Of a stretch of DNA of 64,000 nt, positions 25,001 to 36,400 are shown in pieces; position 1 is the first letter of the stretch; every line of letters begins with the position of its first letter. Origin of the DNA: Sindora glabra (Eukaryota > Streptophyta > Magnoliopsida > Fabales > Fabaceae); assembly GCA_020226215.1 (NCBI GenBank), contig CM035232.1, forward strand, positions 65,692,184 through 65,756,183, read 5' to 3'. A program made the position numbers and the translations under genes. The notes beneath the pieces are model-generated. The model saw only the letters and a program-made list of their open reading frames with translations. It was not told the origin of the DNA and made no database searches.

Positions 25001-26400
25001 AAAAACTTATGACTAGAGTGGTGATTACCATTATATTATCATGATTTTGGTTAATTTCACTGAAATCTTCCTTTGTAAAGGTAATAGATTTGAACTCTTC
25101 TTTTTGTTTCTTTTGCCCAATTACAAGGACTTGTTTAGCATGTCTTTCCCTGGAGCGATTTGAATTTCCTCCTTTTATGAAACCTCTTGCAATCATTTCA
25201 ATTACTTACACTTTTAAGTCTTTTGGCTAATTTTATTCTTCTTTTCTTTCTTTTCCCCACCATTCAAACTTGCTATCTTTTTTATATTTGTCATTTATCT
25301 TATACTTTTTGTATTTGGAAAGGTAAACTTATCAAATAAGATGCTCAATCTTATCCTTTAGAATAATACATTTATCAATGTCATGGCCATAATCTTTATG
25401 AAATTTGTAGAACTTTGTTCAATTAGTAGGAAGGTGTTTTTTATTTATTAGTATTGGAAATTTCATTAACTTTATCTCTTTAACATCATAGACTATTGTT
25501 CTTGGTAATGCATTTAAGGCTTCATAGTTGTTAAACTAACCTCGTGGTATTGGTTTGTTTCGATCTCTTTCTCCCTCCCTCCCTCGGTCTAATCAGGCAT
25601 TAAAACCAGACTCCATTTATCTGTGCTCATATTACTCCTTATTCATCTCTTGCTCTTTTACATTTATAAAATTTTTCACTCTAGCCAATAATTTTTTTTA
25701 AGGTATAAGTGGGGTGTTTTGCCAAGAAAAGAGTGACGTGCTATGATTTTAATTTGGAAGTCAACTAATGAATGGTCATCGCTTCATTAAGGCCTTTTAT
25801 TTTAAGAGCTAAAGTGTTGAAATAAGCGCAATACTCTCAAAGAGTTTTACATTATCCTTTTTGAAAATTTATTAAAGTTATGAAGGTTTTTTTTTATAGT
25901 CTGTTAGTCACAAAATGAGTTTGGATGGTTTCAAATAATTATTTGAAATATTTACTTGAAATTAGAAATGAAATGACTTAGTAGGGATATTAACCATTTA
26001 AGACCTACCTTTCTCAAGGTTGTTGAAAATGCTCAGCACATAATAATATTAAGGGAACTTAAAAGGAGCATAAACACTCAAAAGTTTTCTAAGTGTTCCA
26101 CTAGGCTTGAGGTACGATCTATTATTTCTAGATATATAAGGAACTTGAAATGTTGAAGGAGTGGTGTAGCCATGATTTCAATGTTAAAAGGTGATTGCCT
26201 CCCTCTGTGATAGTTATATTGTGGGAAAGTCTATTTTGTGAATTATTTTAGCTGATGGAAGAAAAATGTGGATTGTACTCCTTGTGTCTTGTTTATTACT
26301 CCCTTGGTGTTCTAATATATTGGGTGCTAATATTTGCTTACAGAAGGGGGAATGGTGGAGTTAGAAGGAATATTGGTAAGGGCAGCATTTGTATGAATGA
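24999..26400 (-). pseudogene. Tat gag, degraded
   Basis: The minus strand gives KFHKDYGHDIDKCIILKDKI near 25380 (the Cx2H-type zinc element and coiled segment of Tat gag). It is followed by ARGFIKGGNSNRSRERHAKQ (25120-25196), matching the conserved NRARERHAR phrase. The N-terminal half is too eroded to trace. Gag forms the particle that packages the element's RNA. Confidence 0.7.
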
Positions 26401-26883
26401 TAGCAAAGTTGACTTTGAGGTTTAGGCCATGTAAATATTTGATATTAAGGGTAAATGATGTTCAATTGGTCATTGTGGTGTAGATATGATTTGGTTGGCC
26501 ATGATTGGTGGCGTGTCGAATGGCATTTGCAAGGGAATTGATAGGGTGGAAGTGGAGAAGGTAGGATTGGATTTAGTATGGTCAAAGAGATAAGTTAAGG
26601 TTCAAATACCAATTATGGTCTAAGGTGGTGATGTTAGTGTGGTTGTCAAGTAGCATTGATTTCTACTTTTAGATATGTGACTTATTCTATAAGGACATCT
26701 CACTTTATTTCAATGGTATGATAATGGTTTCATTTAGCCAAGAAAGTGATATAGTCATCAACCATTGGTTATTAACATAGTGTTGGAAAAGTGAGGTTCC
26801 AACAATTTGAATGATTGGATACCACCTTTATGTGAGAGTATAAGGAGGTAGAGCGTACACTACAAGACATGGTGGTTGAAAAA

Positions 26884-26901
26884 GTCACAAATGGTGCCAA
26901 A
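26884..26901 (-). promoter_or_regulatory. Primer-binding site of the Tat element
   Basis: The minus strand reads TTTGGCACCATTTGTGAC directly after the 5' LTR end (GTTGTCA). Tat elements usually have TTGGCGCCGTxTG here, so this is a mutated version (CG to CA). It pairs with the tRNA that primes reverse transcription. Confidence 0.7.
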
Positions 26902-27398
26902 TGACAACATTTTGGTTAACAAGTCTGAGATGGTTTGGTTAAACTAGACTTTGCCTCTACAAAGAATAAAGGATCAAGTGTACACAGGTGAAGATGGTAT
27001 GTTGAGCACATTCCGGTGCTTAAATCAATAGAGATATATACAAAATAAAGTACAGAGTTGTGTCTTGATCTGAGAGGGCATACTTGGGATCCTTTTATAA
27101 GACTAATAGTCATTAATGAATTTGTTGGAAGTTCAGCAAATTTGGAGTCTTTTTTCATTATGGTTAGTCTTTAACCATGATAAAGGATCTTTAGCCAATA
27201 CTTATTGTGTATGGTTGTTGTTTGGGTGGGATCCTTGTTGATTAGGTTATTTCATGAGTCAATGCTAGCTAGGCTGATGGTGATCAAGGCCCCATAAGGG
27301 CTTTTTTGTTATAATGGGTGTATATTTAGGATGTGAATTAGCTAATGAGACTTTCATCCGACAAGCTATAGTTTGATCGGATAGTTTTGCTATTGTCA
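26902..27398 (-). repeat. 5' LTR of the Tat element
   Basis: 497 bp, beginning TGACAATAGC and ending GTTGTCA on the minus strand. It pairs along its length with the split LTR at 15899-18078. The minus strand contains TTATAAAAGGATCCC near 27080-27095, a plausible TATA region. Confidence 0.87.
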
Positions 27399-27403
27399 TG
27401 TAT

Positions 27404-28041
27404 AATTACAAATTAAGAATAAATAAATATTTAATTCTTTTGGTATAAAAGTATGACTATTATATTCTTTAAATTTTATAATTAATACTATTAATTTTTT
27501 ATTTTTACTTTTATTATAATTATTCATATCTTTCTTATTTTGTAATGTTAAAATAAATAAAAAATATTGAAGTAAATTGTTAAACTCTATTTTAACAATG
27601 CCAAATACATGATTGCTTTTCAATTTTATATATATTGTCATTATTTATTTCAATATTAGGAGTGAAGAAATAGATAAATAATTATAACGAATGCAAAATA
27701 AGATATTAATATTGCTAGTTATCAAATTTGATGAATATAATAACCATTATATTTATAAATGAAGAATTAAATATTATATTTATTCTATATTTAAAATTAT
27801 TTTTTGATGATTTGTTTTTATCAAATTTTGAACCTCTAATTTTCTTGTCAATGGTTATTGTTAGAATATATTAATAAATTATCTTAAATTGATAATTATG
27901 TCATATTTGGCAATGTCTTAAATTAATTATTGTTGATTATGAATTTGCTTGTCTAATACTTGAAGTTAGGAGTATTTGAATCTTTAAGTAGGGGTATTTG
28001 AATCTTTATATTTGTTAGAAATTCTATATAAATGAATTATT
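27404..28041 (+). mobile_element. Intergenic DNA ending in a probable truncated LTR
   Basis: The first 450 bp show nothing. From 27859 the sequence starts TGTTAGAATATATTAATAA and runs to a good TATA box (CTATATAAATGA, 28024-28035), in the manner of a Copia LTR U3. It then meets the LTR block at 28042. A 17-bp phrase (GGTATTTGAATCTTTA) is tandemly doubled at 27968-28006. The other end of this LTR was not found. Confidence 0.35.
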
Positions 28042-28596
28042 TGTAACTCCCTCACTTAATAACGCCTTAAACCTTATTTAATAGATAACTAACGCATACT
28101 AATTTTCCTTCTACTCTGAACTAGCTCACAATACCACAAATATTCTGTATCTCAAACGCTTTAGGCAAGGGTCATGTCATTATATAAAAGTTCGATTTAC
28201 AAAAATATACATCCATCATATACAATATCCCCAATTATATACACATATATATTTTTTTTTATCACATTTACAATCTCAAAATATTATTGTCCTTTGTCAT
28301 GAGAGCCTCTGGAAGCATCACCTGGAATGGTTAGTCACAATACAGAAAAACATAAGAAACAGAGTTTTCCAGTAGCTAGTTATTACTATAAAAACATATC
28401 AAGCCATTCCAGATCCTTAAGCAAGTAAAACATACATTTCAAAAATAACTAATCATTTCTCATCTCTTTATCATCTCATTCCGTACCATTGTAAGAAACA
28501 TACACTATACACAACAATCATCAAGCCCATTCAAGGACTTATCTCAATCAATATTTAGATGGCCATCACAGATAATCGTACCTAGGCCTCATATAC

Positions 28597-28790
28597 AGCA
28601 TCACGCTGTCTTCCCGGGGTTCCCGAGCCAAAGGCCTAACACAGTATCACACTGTCTTCCCGAGGTACTCTAAAGGCCATAGGTACCGCACACAGCAATT
28701 TTCATTACCATCCCGGGGAAAACTCGGGCCATAGGCCTTACTCACACAGTATCACACTGTCTTCCCGGGGTATACACCACACAGCTATTT
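28597..28790. repeat. Tandem repeat with CACAGTATCACACTGTCTTC core
   Basis: About four units of 35-54 bp. Each starts ACAGYATCACRCTGT or a variant, followed by a CCCGGGG box and AAAGGCC/ATAGGCC. The core ACAGTaTCACACTGT is itself an inverted repeat. The block is strikingly GC-rich for this window. Confidence 0.85.
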
Positions 28791-29173
28791 CATACACATT
28801 CCATATAATGGCAAAATATACCGAAAATCATATAAATAGAAAACAGAGCTTAAGGATAAAGCTAGTTACCTTTCACAAGCTTCCAATGTGATGTTCCTTT
28901 TGCTCTCACCAAAAACTCCTTTACACTTCCTCTTGCCTTTGCAAGTTGGCACTCCTCAGTCTATACAAATACATATCATAGTTTCTTATTAGAACATCAT
29001 CACTTTCCCTAATCCTCATGTATTCTTTACTTTCTCCACTTAATTAAATGCATACTTAGATGCTCTATACTTTGCTTTCAAGCCTTGAAATGACACATAT
29101 GAACATTAGAAAAGGATCCAGGGGTAAAGCCATGCAAAACATGAAGAATTAAAGCCAAAAAGTTCACTTAACA

Positions 29174-29405
29174 AAGAACACGGGGGGTCCCATACCACGT
29201 GTTCAGGGCCGTGTTCCTTACTGGTTCACTTCAGGGCTACTCGACCAAGAACACGGGGGTGAACACAGGCCGTGTTCTACCCCATGTACCTTACTGTCCT
29301 TCAGTCCTGAGGTAAACACGGGGAGTGTTGCACCCAGTGTAACACGCTGATCAGTTTCGACGAGGAACACGGGGTACAACACGGGCCGTGTTCTACCCCG
29401 TGTAC
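29174..29405. repeat. Palindromic repeat block, ACACGGGCCGTGTT type
   Basis: Four units begin AACACGGGG near 29176, 29249, 29314 and 29365. Each pairs with a nearby GGCCGTGTT or GTGTT. The last unit holds the perfect palindrome AACACGGGCCGTGTT. Comparable ACACGGCCGTGT blocks occur in LTRs of plant chromoviruses, which supports the LTR call. Confidence 0.85.
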
Positions 29406-30347
29406 ATTGCTGATCCTCCAAAAACACTTTAAACAGCTAAAACTCCTTCCTTCCTTCCTTCTTTTTCATATCCATAATCTTGGCTTCTCAAAAGGAAAAA
29501 TGCACACAAACACCTTCACAACTCAAAGTTTCATCTTCCATAAGCTTCATAAATTCATAGAAACCAATTTAACTTCATCAATTTAGCCAAGTTCTAAACA
29601 TATCATGCCAACACTACACATGCACCATTATGCCTCTAAAACCCAAATGTGTACATCATGTTTCTTGTTGTTTTTACACCAAACCCAAGCCATAAATCAT
29701 CATAACAACATCTAAAATACCATTAAACATGTTCAAATCATCCTAAACTCCATGTTCAACCACCTTTGACCACACCAACATTAAGATTTCAAGAAAACTA
29801 ACAAGAGCACAATAAAGAGCTTTGAGAGGAGAACAATTTTACCTCTTGCTACAACTTGAAAATCCTTACTTAGAGCTCCCCAAACTTGATCAAACTTGAG
29901 CTTTTCTTTAATCTAAACACACCAATGGATAGAGCTTGATGAGGAGAGCAACTTTCCCTTCTACCCCCAAGCCTAAATCTCACTATTTTTGGGTGAAAAA
30001 CTCAAAAGAAACTTTCTCTCTCTTTCTCTCTCTCTCCTGCACGTTTTGGAGCTTTCATGGAGGTGCTGCAACTTTTTGGAAAAATGGAGAAGAAAGAAGA
30101 CTTTTCATGAAGCTTCTAGGGGCATTTTGGTCCTTTTTGAAATTCTCAAGGGTATTTTAGTCCTTTTTCACCAAAAGTAAGGCTATTTTTGCCATTATTT
30201 TTCTAACAATGACACTTGTCATGAATCTATTGGTCATACTAATAAAAATCACATATTGCACCCCAAACTCTTAGTTATTTATATTAAATCCCAAATCCTT
30301 AATTATTTACACTTTAACCACACCCGATTCTGCACTCTTACAATTTA

Positions 30348-33083
30348 GTCCATAGGGTTTCTGTCTGTTTAAAATATATTTTTTATTGTAAAACTATTTT
30401 TAAGAAGTTGAAGATTTCTTTTGATTGAATTAATTTTCTATATATTCTATTTTTAACTTCTATTATTTTGAAGATCACATATTGTTTTTCTTTTTTATTT
30501 GTTTATTTTATTTTTATTATAAAGTATTTTAAATAAGTTACGATTTACATTTAGAAAATATTAATTACATTAATTATTTAAGAATTCTATTTTTATTAAA
30601 AATTAAAATTAAATTTATTTTTTAAATTTTGTCAATATTAATTTTAATATTAATTTTCAAGTACTATACATTAAATTAACAACATAATTGCATGTTTCTC
30701 CTTTTTCATGTTCACTTTTTTTATTTACTACTTATATGTTAATATTACTAAATAAGATAAATAGAATACAATATATTTTATGTTTATTATAAAAATATTT
30801 TAAATAAGTTAAAATTTTAATATAAAAATATTAATTGAATGAATGAATTAAATATTTTATTTTTAATAAAAATGTTTAAAACTTAAAATACAATTTATTT
30901 ATTTAAAATTTATCAATATTTTTACATCAATTTTTAGTGGTATATTTTAAATTAAATAAATAAACATTATTTAGAAAATTTTCTGGATTTTAGAGTAGAT
31001 GCACTATTTCTCTCTCTCTCTCTCTCTCATCTACTCTATTGCATTTTTATTTTCTTTTCATGTCTATTCCTATTATTTACAACTCTAAATGTAAATATTA
31101 CTGAATAGTATAAATATAGCATGATATATTTTATTATTATTTTGAAATATTTTAAATAAATTAAAACTTTATATACATATTATAAGTTAAATTAATTACT
31201 TTTGTTTTTTATTAAAAATATTTGAAAAATAAAATTAATTTTATTTATTTAAACTTTGCACATATTTTCTTAATTCAATTTTCAAATGTAATATTTTATG
31301 TTAAATTTATTATAATCAATTTGAAAATTATCAAAGTTTTATATATAGCCTATTAATTTATTTTTAATTAATATAGATGCAAAAAAAATCAAATTTCAAT
31401 ATTACAAAAAAATATTTTAAATTAATTGATAATAATTTTTTATTTTCAATTTTATTGGTGTTTTTTTAAAATATCAAAATGCAAATTTACTAGTTATTTT
31501 TAAGATCCATGAGTGAAGTCCCGAGGAGAAGTTTTAAAATAAACTTTACATTTTTGTGTTTAATAGCTAACGTACCTTTTCCTATTTTTTAAAATTTCTG
31601 TCAGAAATAAAAATGAGTTATTAATATATTTACTTTCATAATTGTAGCTTCCTTTATATGTTTTTATTATGCAATAGATTATGGCTACAAGACTTTTATA
31701 TTTGAATATAAATGTAAATTATATTTGGTTATATTATATAGCTAGCCAATAAGTTATAAGCAAGTATTATATTTTATATTTTCAAATACTCAACTTATGA
31801 ACAAACAAAAATATTTAAAAATTTTAATTTGAATATGATTTCTTAATGAGATTTTTTTAACAACAATTTTTTTAAAATCAAATTTCTTTTATTAAATATG
31901 ACATAAGTAATTTAAAATTATAGTTATTTTTCATATATAATTTTTTATAAAATAAAAATTTATTAAAAGCATATATATCAATATCTTATATTACCTTTCT
32001 ACATATATTGGGAGGAACTTTTCTAGATTATTTTCTTTATCAACTGTAATTTACAAATAATAAGCGTGGAATAAGATAAGTTGTGAGAATTTCTATTTGT
32101 TTAATATCCATATACTCCATATTAGATCTTTTAGATGGAAGATTTTTTATTTAATATTAGATCCAAATTGTATAAAATTTATAAAAAGTTTTATACTTGA
32201 TAACAAAACTTAGTTAATTTTATGTATTTTTACTATGTAGAAAGTAATGTATATTCAACAAATTATATTTTAAAAATTACTTGTATAATTGCACAATAAA
32301 TACAATAAATTTAATTTTAATATTTTTTATAATAAAAAAATATTTAAAATTTATATAAATACATATTTAATTGAGCTGAAAGTAAATTTATAATCGATGA
32401 GCTTCTAACTAATTAAGTAGATAATAATGACAACATAGACATATTTAGCTTTGCCCTCCACTAAGTTGTATGAAACTTTGTGCTAGATCTTATTTGATAA
32501 TTAATTAACTACATTGCTAATTAATTAATGTAATTAATTATTAATTATATTAATTAATTCAATTAATTAATTATATTAATTGTTTAAATAAAAATATTTA
32601 ATAAAATTAATTATTTTTAATTAACAATTTAAATGTAAAATAATAAATAAAAATATGAATATATTTTATAAATTATTTAAGTATCCTTTTATTTTAATAA
32701 TATTTTAAAATTGTAAAGTATATATTATTTAATAGATTAAATTTTCTTATAAATAATATATCATTATTTAATAAATTAAATTTTAATTTATTATAAATTA
32801 GTTATTTATTTAAAATTAAATTAATATAATTTTTATAATTATTAAATTTATTTTTAAAAAATTAATACGAGAGCTCTATTTTTTTTAGGAAAGATAAAAC
32901 TAGAAATATTAAAATTAATTAGGTAACTTAGTCTTTTTATAAATAATTTATCAAATAGGTACTTGAAAACACCAATACACCAATATTACTAGTGTTTTCA
33001 AAATAACTTTTTTAAAAGCAATTAGCAATTCAAATCAACCGATTGTCAACATAAAAATTAACTTATTAACAAATAATCATTTA
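30348..33083. other. AT-rich intergenic DNA, no gene seen
   Basis: Extremely AT-rich sequence without coding pattern. Simple repeats present are a CT run at 31008-31028 and a TTAA/TAAT-rich patch at 32500-32580. No LTR or TIR ends were recognised. Confidence 0.6.
31008..31028. repeat. (TC)n microsatellite
   Basis: A pure TC run of about 21 bp. Confidence 0.93.
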
Positions 33084-33435
33084 AGAGCAAAATATGTTTC
33101 CAGTGTAATTATTGTTCTCCATAGTTTTACACAGAATGCAAATGATTGCATCAATAGAACTTGGTTATTGGTAAGGACAACATGTTCAGTTTTGCCCCCC
33201 AGTAAGTTCTTCTGAACTAACGTACTCCAACACTTCTGCCTGACCAAACTCTCCCGCGAAAATGAAGAGCCGTTCCACCAGACCCAAAACCTGCAGAGAC
33301 AAATGGAGAGCTATGTCGTCCTCCCGCTGCACAAACTAATTTAAGCAATTCCTGTTAGCTTATATCAACACAACACATAGCTGGTCTTGGAAGACTTAAT
33401 GACTACGCTCCCTCTAAGCAGAATTCCACAACGCT
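33084..33435 (-). other. DPH2 downstream region, probable 3' UTR
   Basis: This stretch directly follows the DPH2 stop codon on the minus strand and is clearly less AT-rich than the DNA to its left (e.g. CTCTCCCGCGAAAATG at about 33249-33264). The change in composition near 33100 suggests the transcribed unit ends about there. I see no continuation of a protein. Confidence 0.4.
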
Positions 33436-36400
33436 TCATGTTTTCCATTTTTCATCCTCATACCCCGATGCCCTTCCTTTTCTTCCAATGAAATATGGCT
33501 CTGGTGAATTCTGATTTTCCGTCTTTAAACCCTGATAAGATCGATTTGCTAAAAACTCTGCACCTGATCTAGCATCCCTTTTTACTAGAGAATTACATGT
33601 ATCACGCAACTGCAGTGCCTTCTCTGTTGCATTAACTAAAGCAAGACTTGCTTTTTCTTCCTCTGCATTTTCTGATCAAACACAATGTTTAGTCAGTACA
33701 TTGTAATTTGGTAATTTGAAAACAAAGATAAGAAAATTGAAATTGAAATTTCCTTTATCAACAGTTATTGCATTAAAAGAAAAAGACCATAGCAATAACC
33801 ATCATACTACTTTTTATTTTTCATTTATGCCGAAATCTCAACCACTACCCGTATTATAAAGTATTAGGATCTTACAAATAGTGTGTTACCTAAGAAGCAC
33901 AGAAACAACACAATGACACAACAAAATCTAAAAATACAAGGACATGACACAGCATAAAAGTGTATTATTCCTCGTATGTGTTAAATCATTTTTAGAAAGC
34001 ATGTAATAAGTGTCAACTTTCTTTTAGTTCTTACGTAGGCTTCATATACATGTTGAAGTATCATGAAGTGTTTGACTGAGTGTCCTACGTATGGCTTGCT
34101 TTTTGAAATATCCATGCTTCATAGGTTTGTACAATCAGGCAATAATAGCTAGTATGACAGCAGCAGGTTAAGGCAGCTGATAACTTGTATGCCATGTAAT
34201 AGCGCCAATATCGTGATGTTTCAGATGTCCCTCAAACAGTTATTAGGATTGATTCTTTCGTAAGGTACTTTTCACATATGCATATTGTCAAATCTTATTA
34301 ACCAGAGCATCTTTATTGTAACTCATCTTACAAAAATAAAATATCTTTCGGGTTTCTCTAACACTATCATTTAGTTTTTTTTTTTTTTTTTTGGGGGGGG
34401 GGGGGGGGAGCAAGGGAGACAAATTACCTTGATTATCAACATCTTCCACATATCCACCTTGTATAAATGAAAACCGTGCTTCTACTTGGTTTCCAACTTC
34501 CATTAGAGGCAAATTAATAAGATCTCGAAATTCCATTAAATAAGATCCTGTCCACTGACTTCCCCTGAGAACAGAAAACACTAGCTAATGAGAAAAAAAG
34601 GATCAAAGTGAAAGACAACTGTAAACTCTTAGAGGGTACAATAATAACATGTATAGAAGCCCGTAGGTGGTGGGAGATTTTGGTAGCATGCTGAAAATCA
34701 AAGGTTCAAACCTCCTTGCCATATTGTACCCCAAGGGAAAAAAAAATAATAATTACATATATATGTTGACTAGAAACAGAAAGACTGCATAGAACAATAG
34801 CTATCAATGGAATAAATACTAGGCCAAGATAATATTTGGGATATTTTCCAATCGCGATAGCTCCATATTAAAAAATAAAATAGAAACAAAATAGAACCAA
34901 AGCTATCACTGGAATAAATACTGGCATTGATAGATTTGAGATATAATTATGATACAATACCTGCGGAAAGCTAACACTGCTTCGAATGGGGTAATGATTG
35001 GAGCAAGATAATCTTTGCTGTCCAGCAGTGCAGTTTGGGCACAAGAGACATAAATGAAAACTTCACACTGATGAAACTTAACTGTATTACTAAGAGGTAG
35101 TTTATTCTTCATCATAAATCAGCCAATTGTATATTTGAATTCCAACATAAGTTAAATTTACCTCAGGAAAGTTAGCAAGTTTAGCTGGGTTTGGTCTTCC
35201 CATAACCAAAGTATATGCCTTCTTCCCTGCTCCACTAATAAGCTCCTTCATCTTATTTATTATGTGGAGATAGCCGACTGCATCAATAGTATTGAATTAA
35301 ACCCCATTTATGCACCCATACATACACAAGACACATATCTCTGAAATTCTAAATTTTTGGGGGAATCCTCTCCATCTCAAATCTCAAAATGTAAATAATT
35401 GATACAGGACCACAAAGAATCAACAGAATAAATCAATATTATGTATCTGTATTAGACCATGCAATAAACTAAAAATGCCTTGTATGGGGGAACATTGTCC
35501 TCACAACCATATACTGACTGTTGTATCAAGGAACCTTGTGTTGGGGAATGCTGCTCAGAAAGATTGCAACACATATGAATATAAAAGCCACTGGAAACAG
35601 AATATATAGACCACAGAATGTTCCTGAAGGATAATGATTTGAATAATAAATAGATTATCATTCCGGCCAATAAACTAGCATCAGTTCCATACAGAAATAA
35701 ACATGCAATGAATGATGCTTTACTGATACATGGATCAAGAGAATTCATGGGAACTACTATGCTCGTAATTCCTATATAATATCAACAACTCTAAAAAGCA
35801 GTTCAACAATGGAAAGCAAATGTTCTGCACCCATAAAGATGAAGCATTTAGACAAGAAAAGGGGGAAAGAAGATCAAATATTGATTTAGCATCAGGAAAA
35901 AAGCATTATTGTAAGAATTGAGAACTTTCTTCATTTGGCAATAGGAATATAGGTAAAAGAAAAGAAAATACACAAAGGAAAGAAGAAGTTACACCAACAT
36001 TTTGATTTTAGGTCAATTCTCTTTAAGAGTACGAGGGTGATTGAAAATATATAAACTGAAATTAAAGGAGTGGCCAACAAAACAAAAATAAGATGCAAAT
36101 AAATGTGCATAAGTTAATCATAAGAATAGAACAATTACTTGTACATGGACAATTAGAATCATGTCTAACAAGGCACGTAATGTAGGAAGCCATAATGGAT
36201 TAGGAGACATAATGCAAGAAATATTATAGTTGTGACAGGAAAAAGTACCAACACCAAGTGTTCCCACCAAAATCCCAATGATATTAGCATCCTTAGCCCT
36301 TTCCACTAGGTAATATCTGCAGAAAACACCATTCAAACTAGTTATCACCAAAATCGATATATTCAGGGACTTAAGGTGGATCAAATAGGTGGAGAGGAAC

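Larger units (their letters stand above)
15899..27398 (-). mobile_element. Tat-lineage Ty3/Gypsy LTR retrotransposon, complete but inactive
   Basis: A full element on the minus strand: 5' LTR at the right (26902-27398), primer site, gag, protease, reverse transcriptase, RNase H, integrase, a long 3' region with tandem repeats and an opposite-strand coding remnant, then the 3' LTR at the left (15899-18078, split by a solo LTR). LTR ends are TGACAA...TTGTCA or close variants. The flanks are TGTAC (15894-15898) and TGTAT (27399-27403), a 5-bp TSD with one transition. Domain order PR-RT-RH-IN marks it as Gypsy; the primer site (TTTGGCACCATTTG) and the gag and PR wording mark the Tat group. All domains have stops or shifts. 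Without the nested LTR the element is about 9.8 kb. Confidence 0.92.
28042..30342 (-). mobile_element. Probable solo LTR, Ty3/Gypsy type
   Basis: The plus strand starts TGTAACTCCCTCAC and ends GCACTCTTACA, matching in style the ends of the two solo LTRs at 2211 and 7178. The order of landmarks inside is also the same: a GAGTT...AG motif 0.3 kb in, repeats in the middle, then a purine/pyrimidine-rich patch and AT-rich end. The 5-bp flanks (TTATT and ATTTA) do not match, so the boundaries or the history are less sure. No coding sequence was recognised; the open frames at 29936-30180 are from a CT-rich patch. Confidence 0.55.

Noticed and set aside
28597..29405. CRISPR-like spaced palindromic repeats
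   Set aside because: Repeats are few, variable in length and sit in a plant LTR; spacing is irregular and the context is eukaryotic.
29936..30180. Two short open frames
   Set aside because: Frame-shifted readings of the same CT-rich stretch near an LTR end.
30195..30199. TTATT after a TTTTTGCCA end as the TSD of the LTR starting at 28042
   Set aside because: It matches the left flank, but the sequence beyond still looks like LTR and the chance of a TTATT match in AT-rich DNA is high; the TTACA end at 30342 fits the family better.
33259..33340. Short plus-strand frame starting MKSRSTRPKT
   Set aside because: Only about 25 codons and located in the probable DPH2 3' UTR; no support as a gene.
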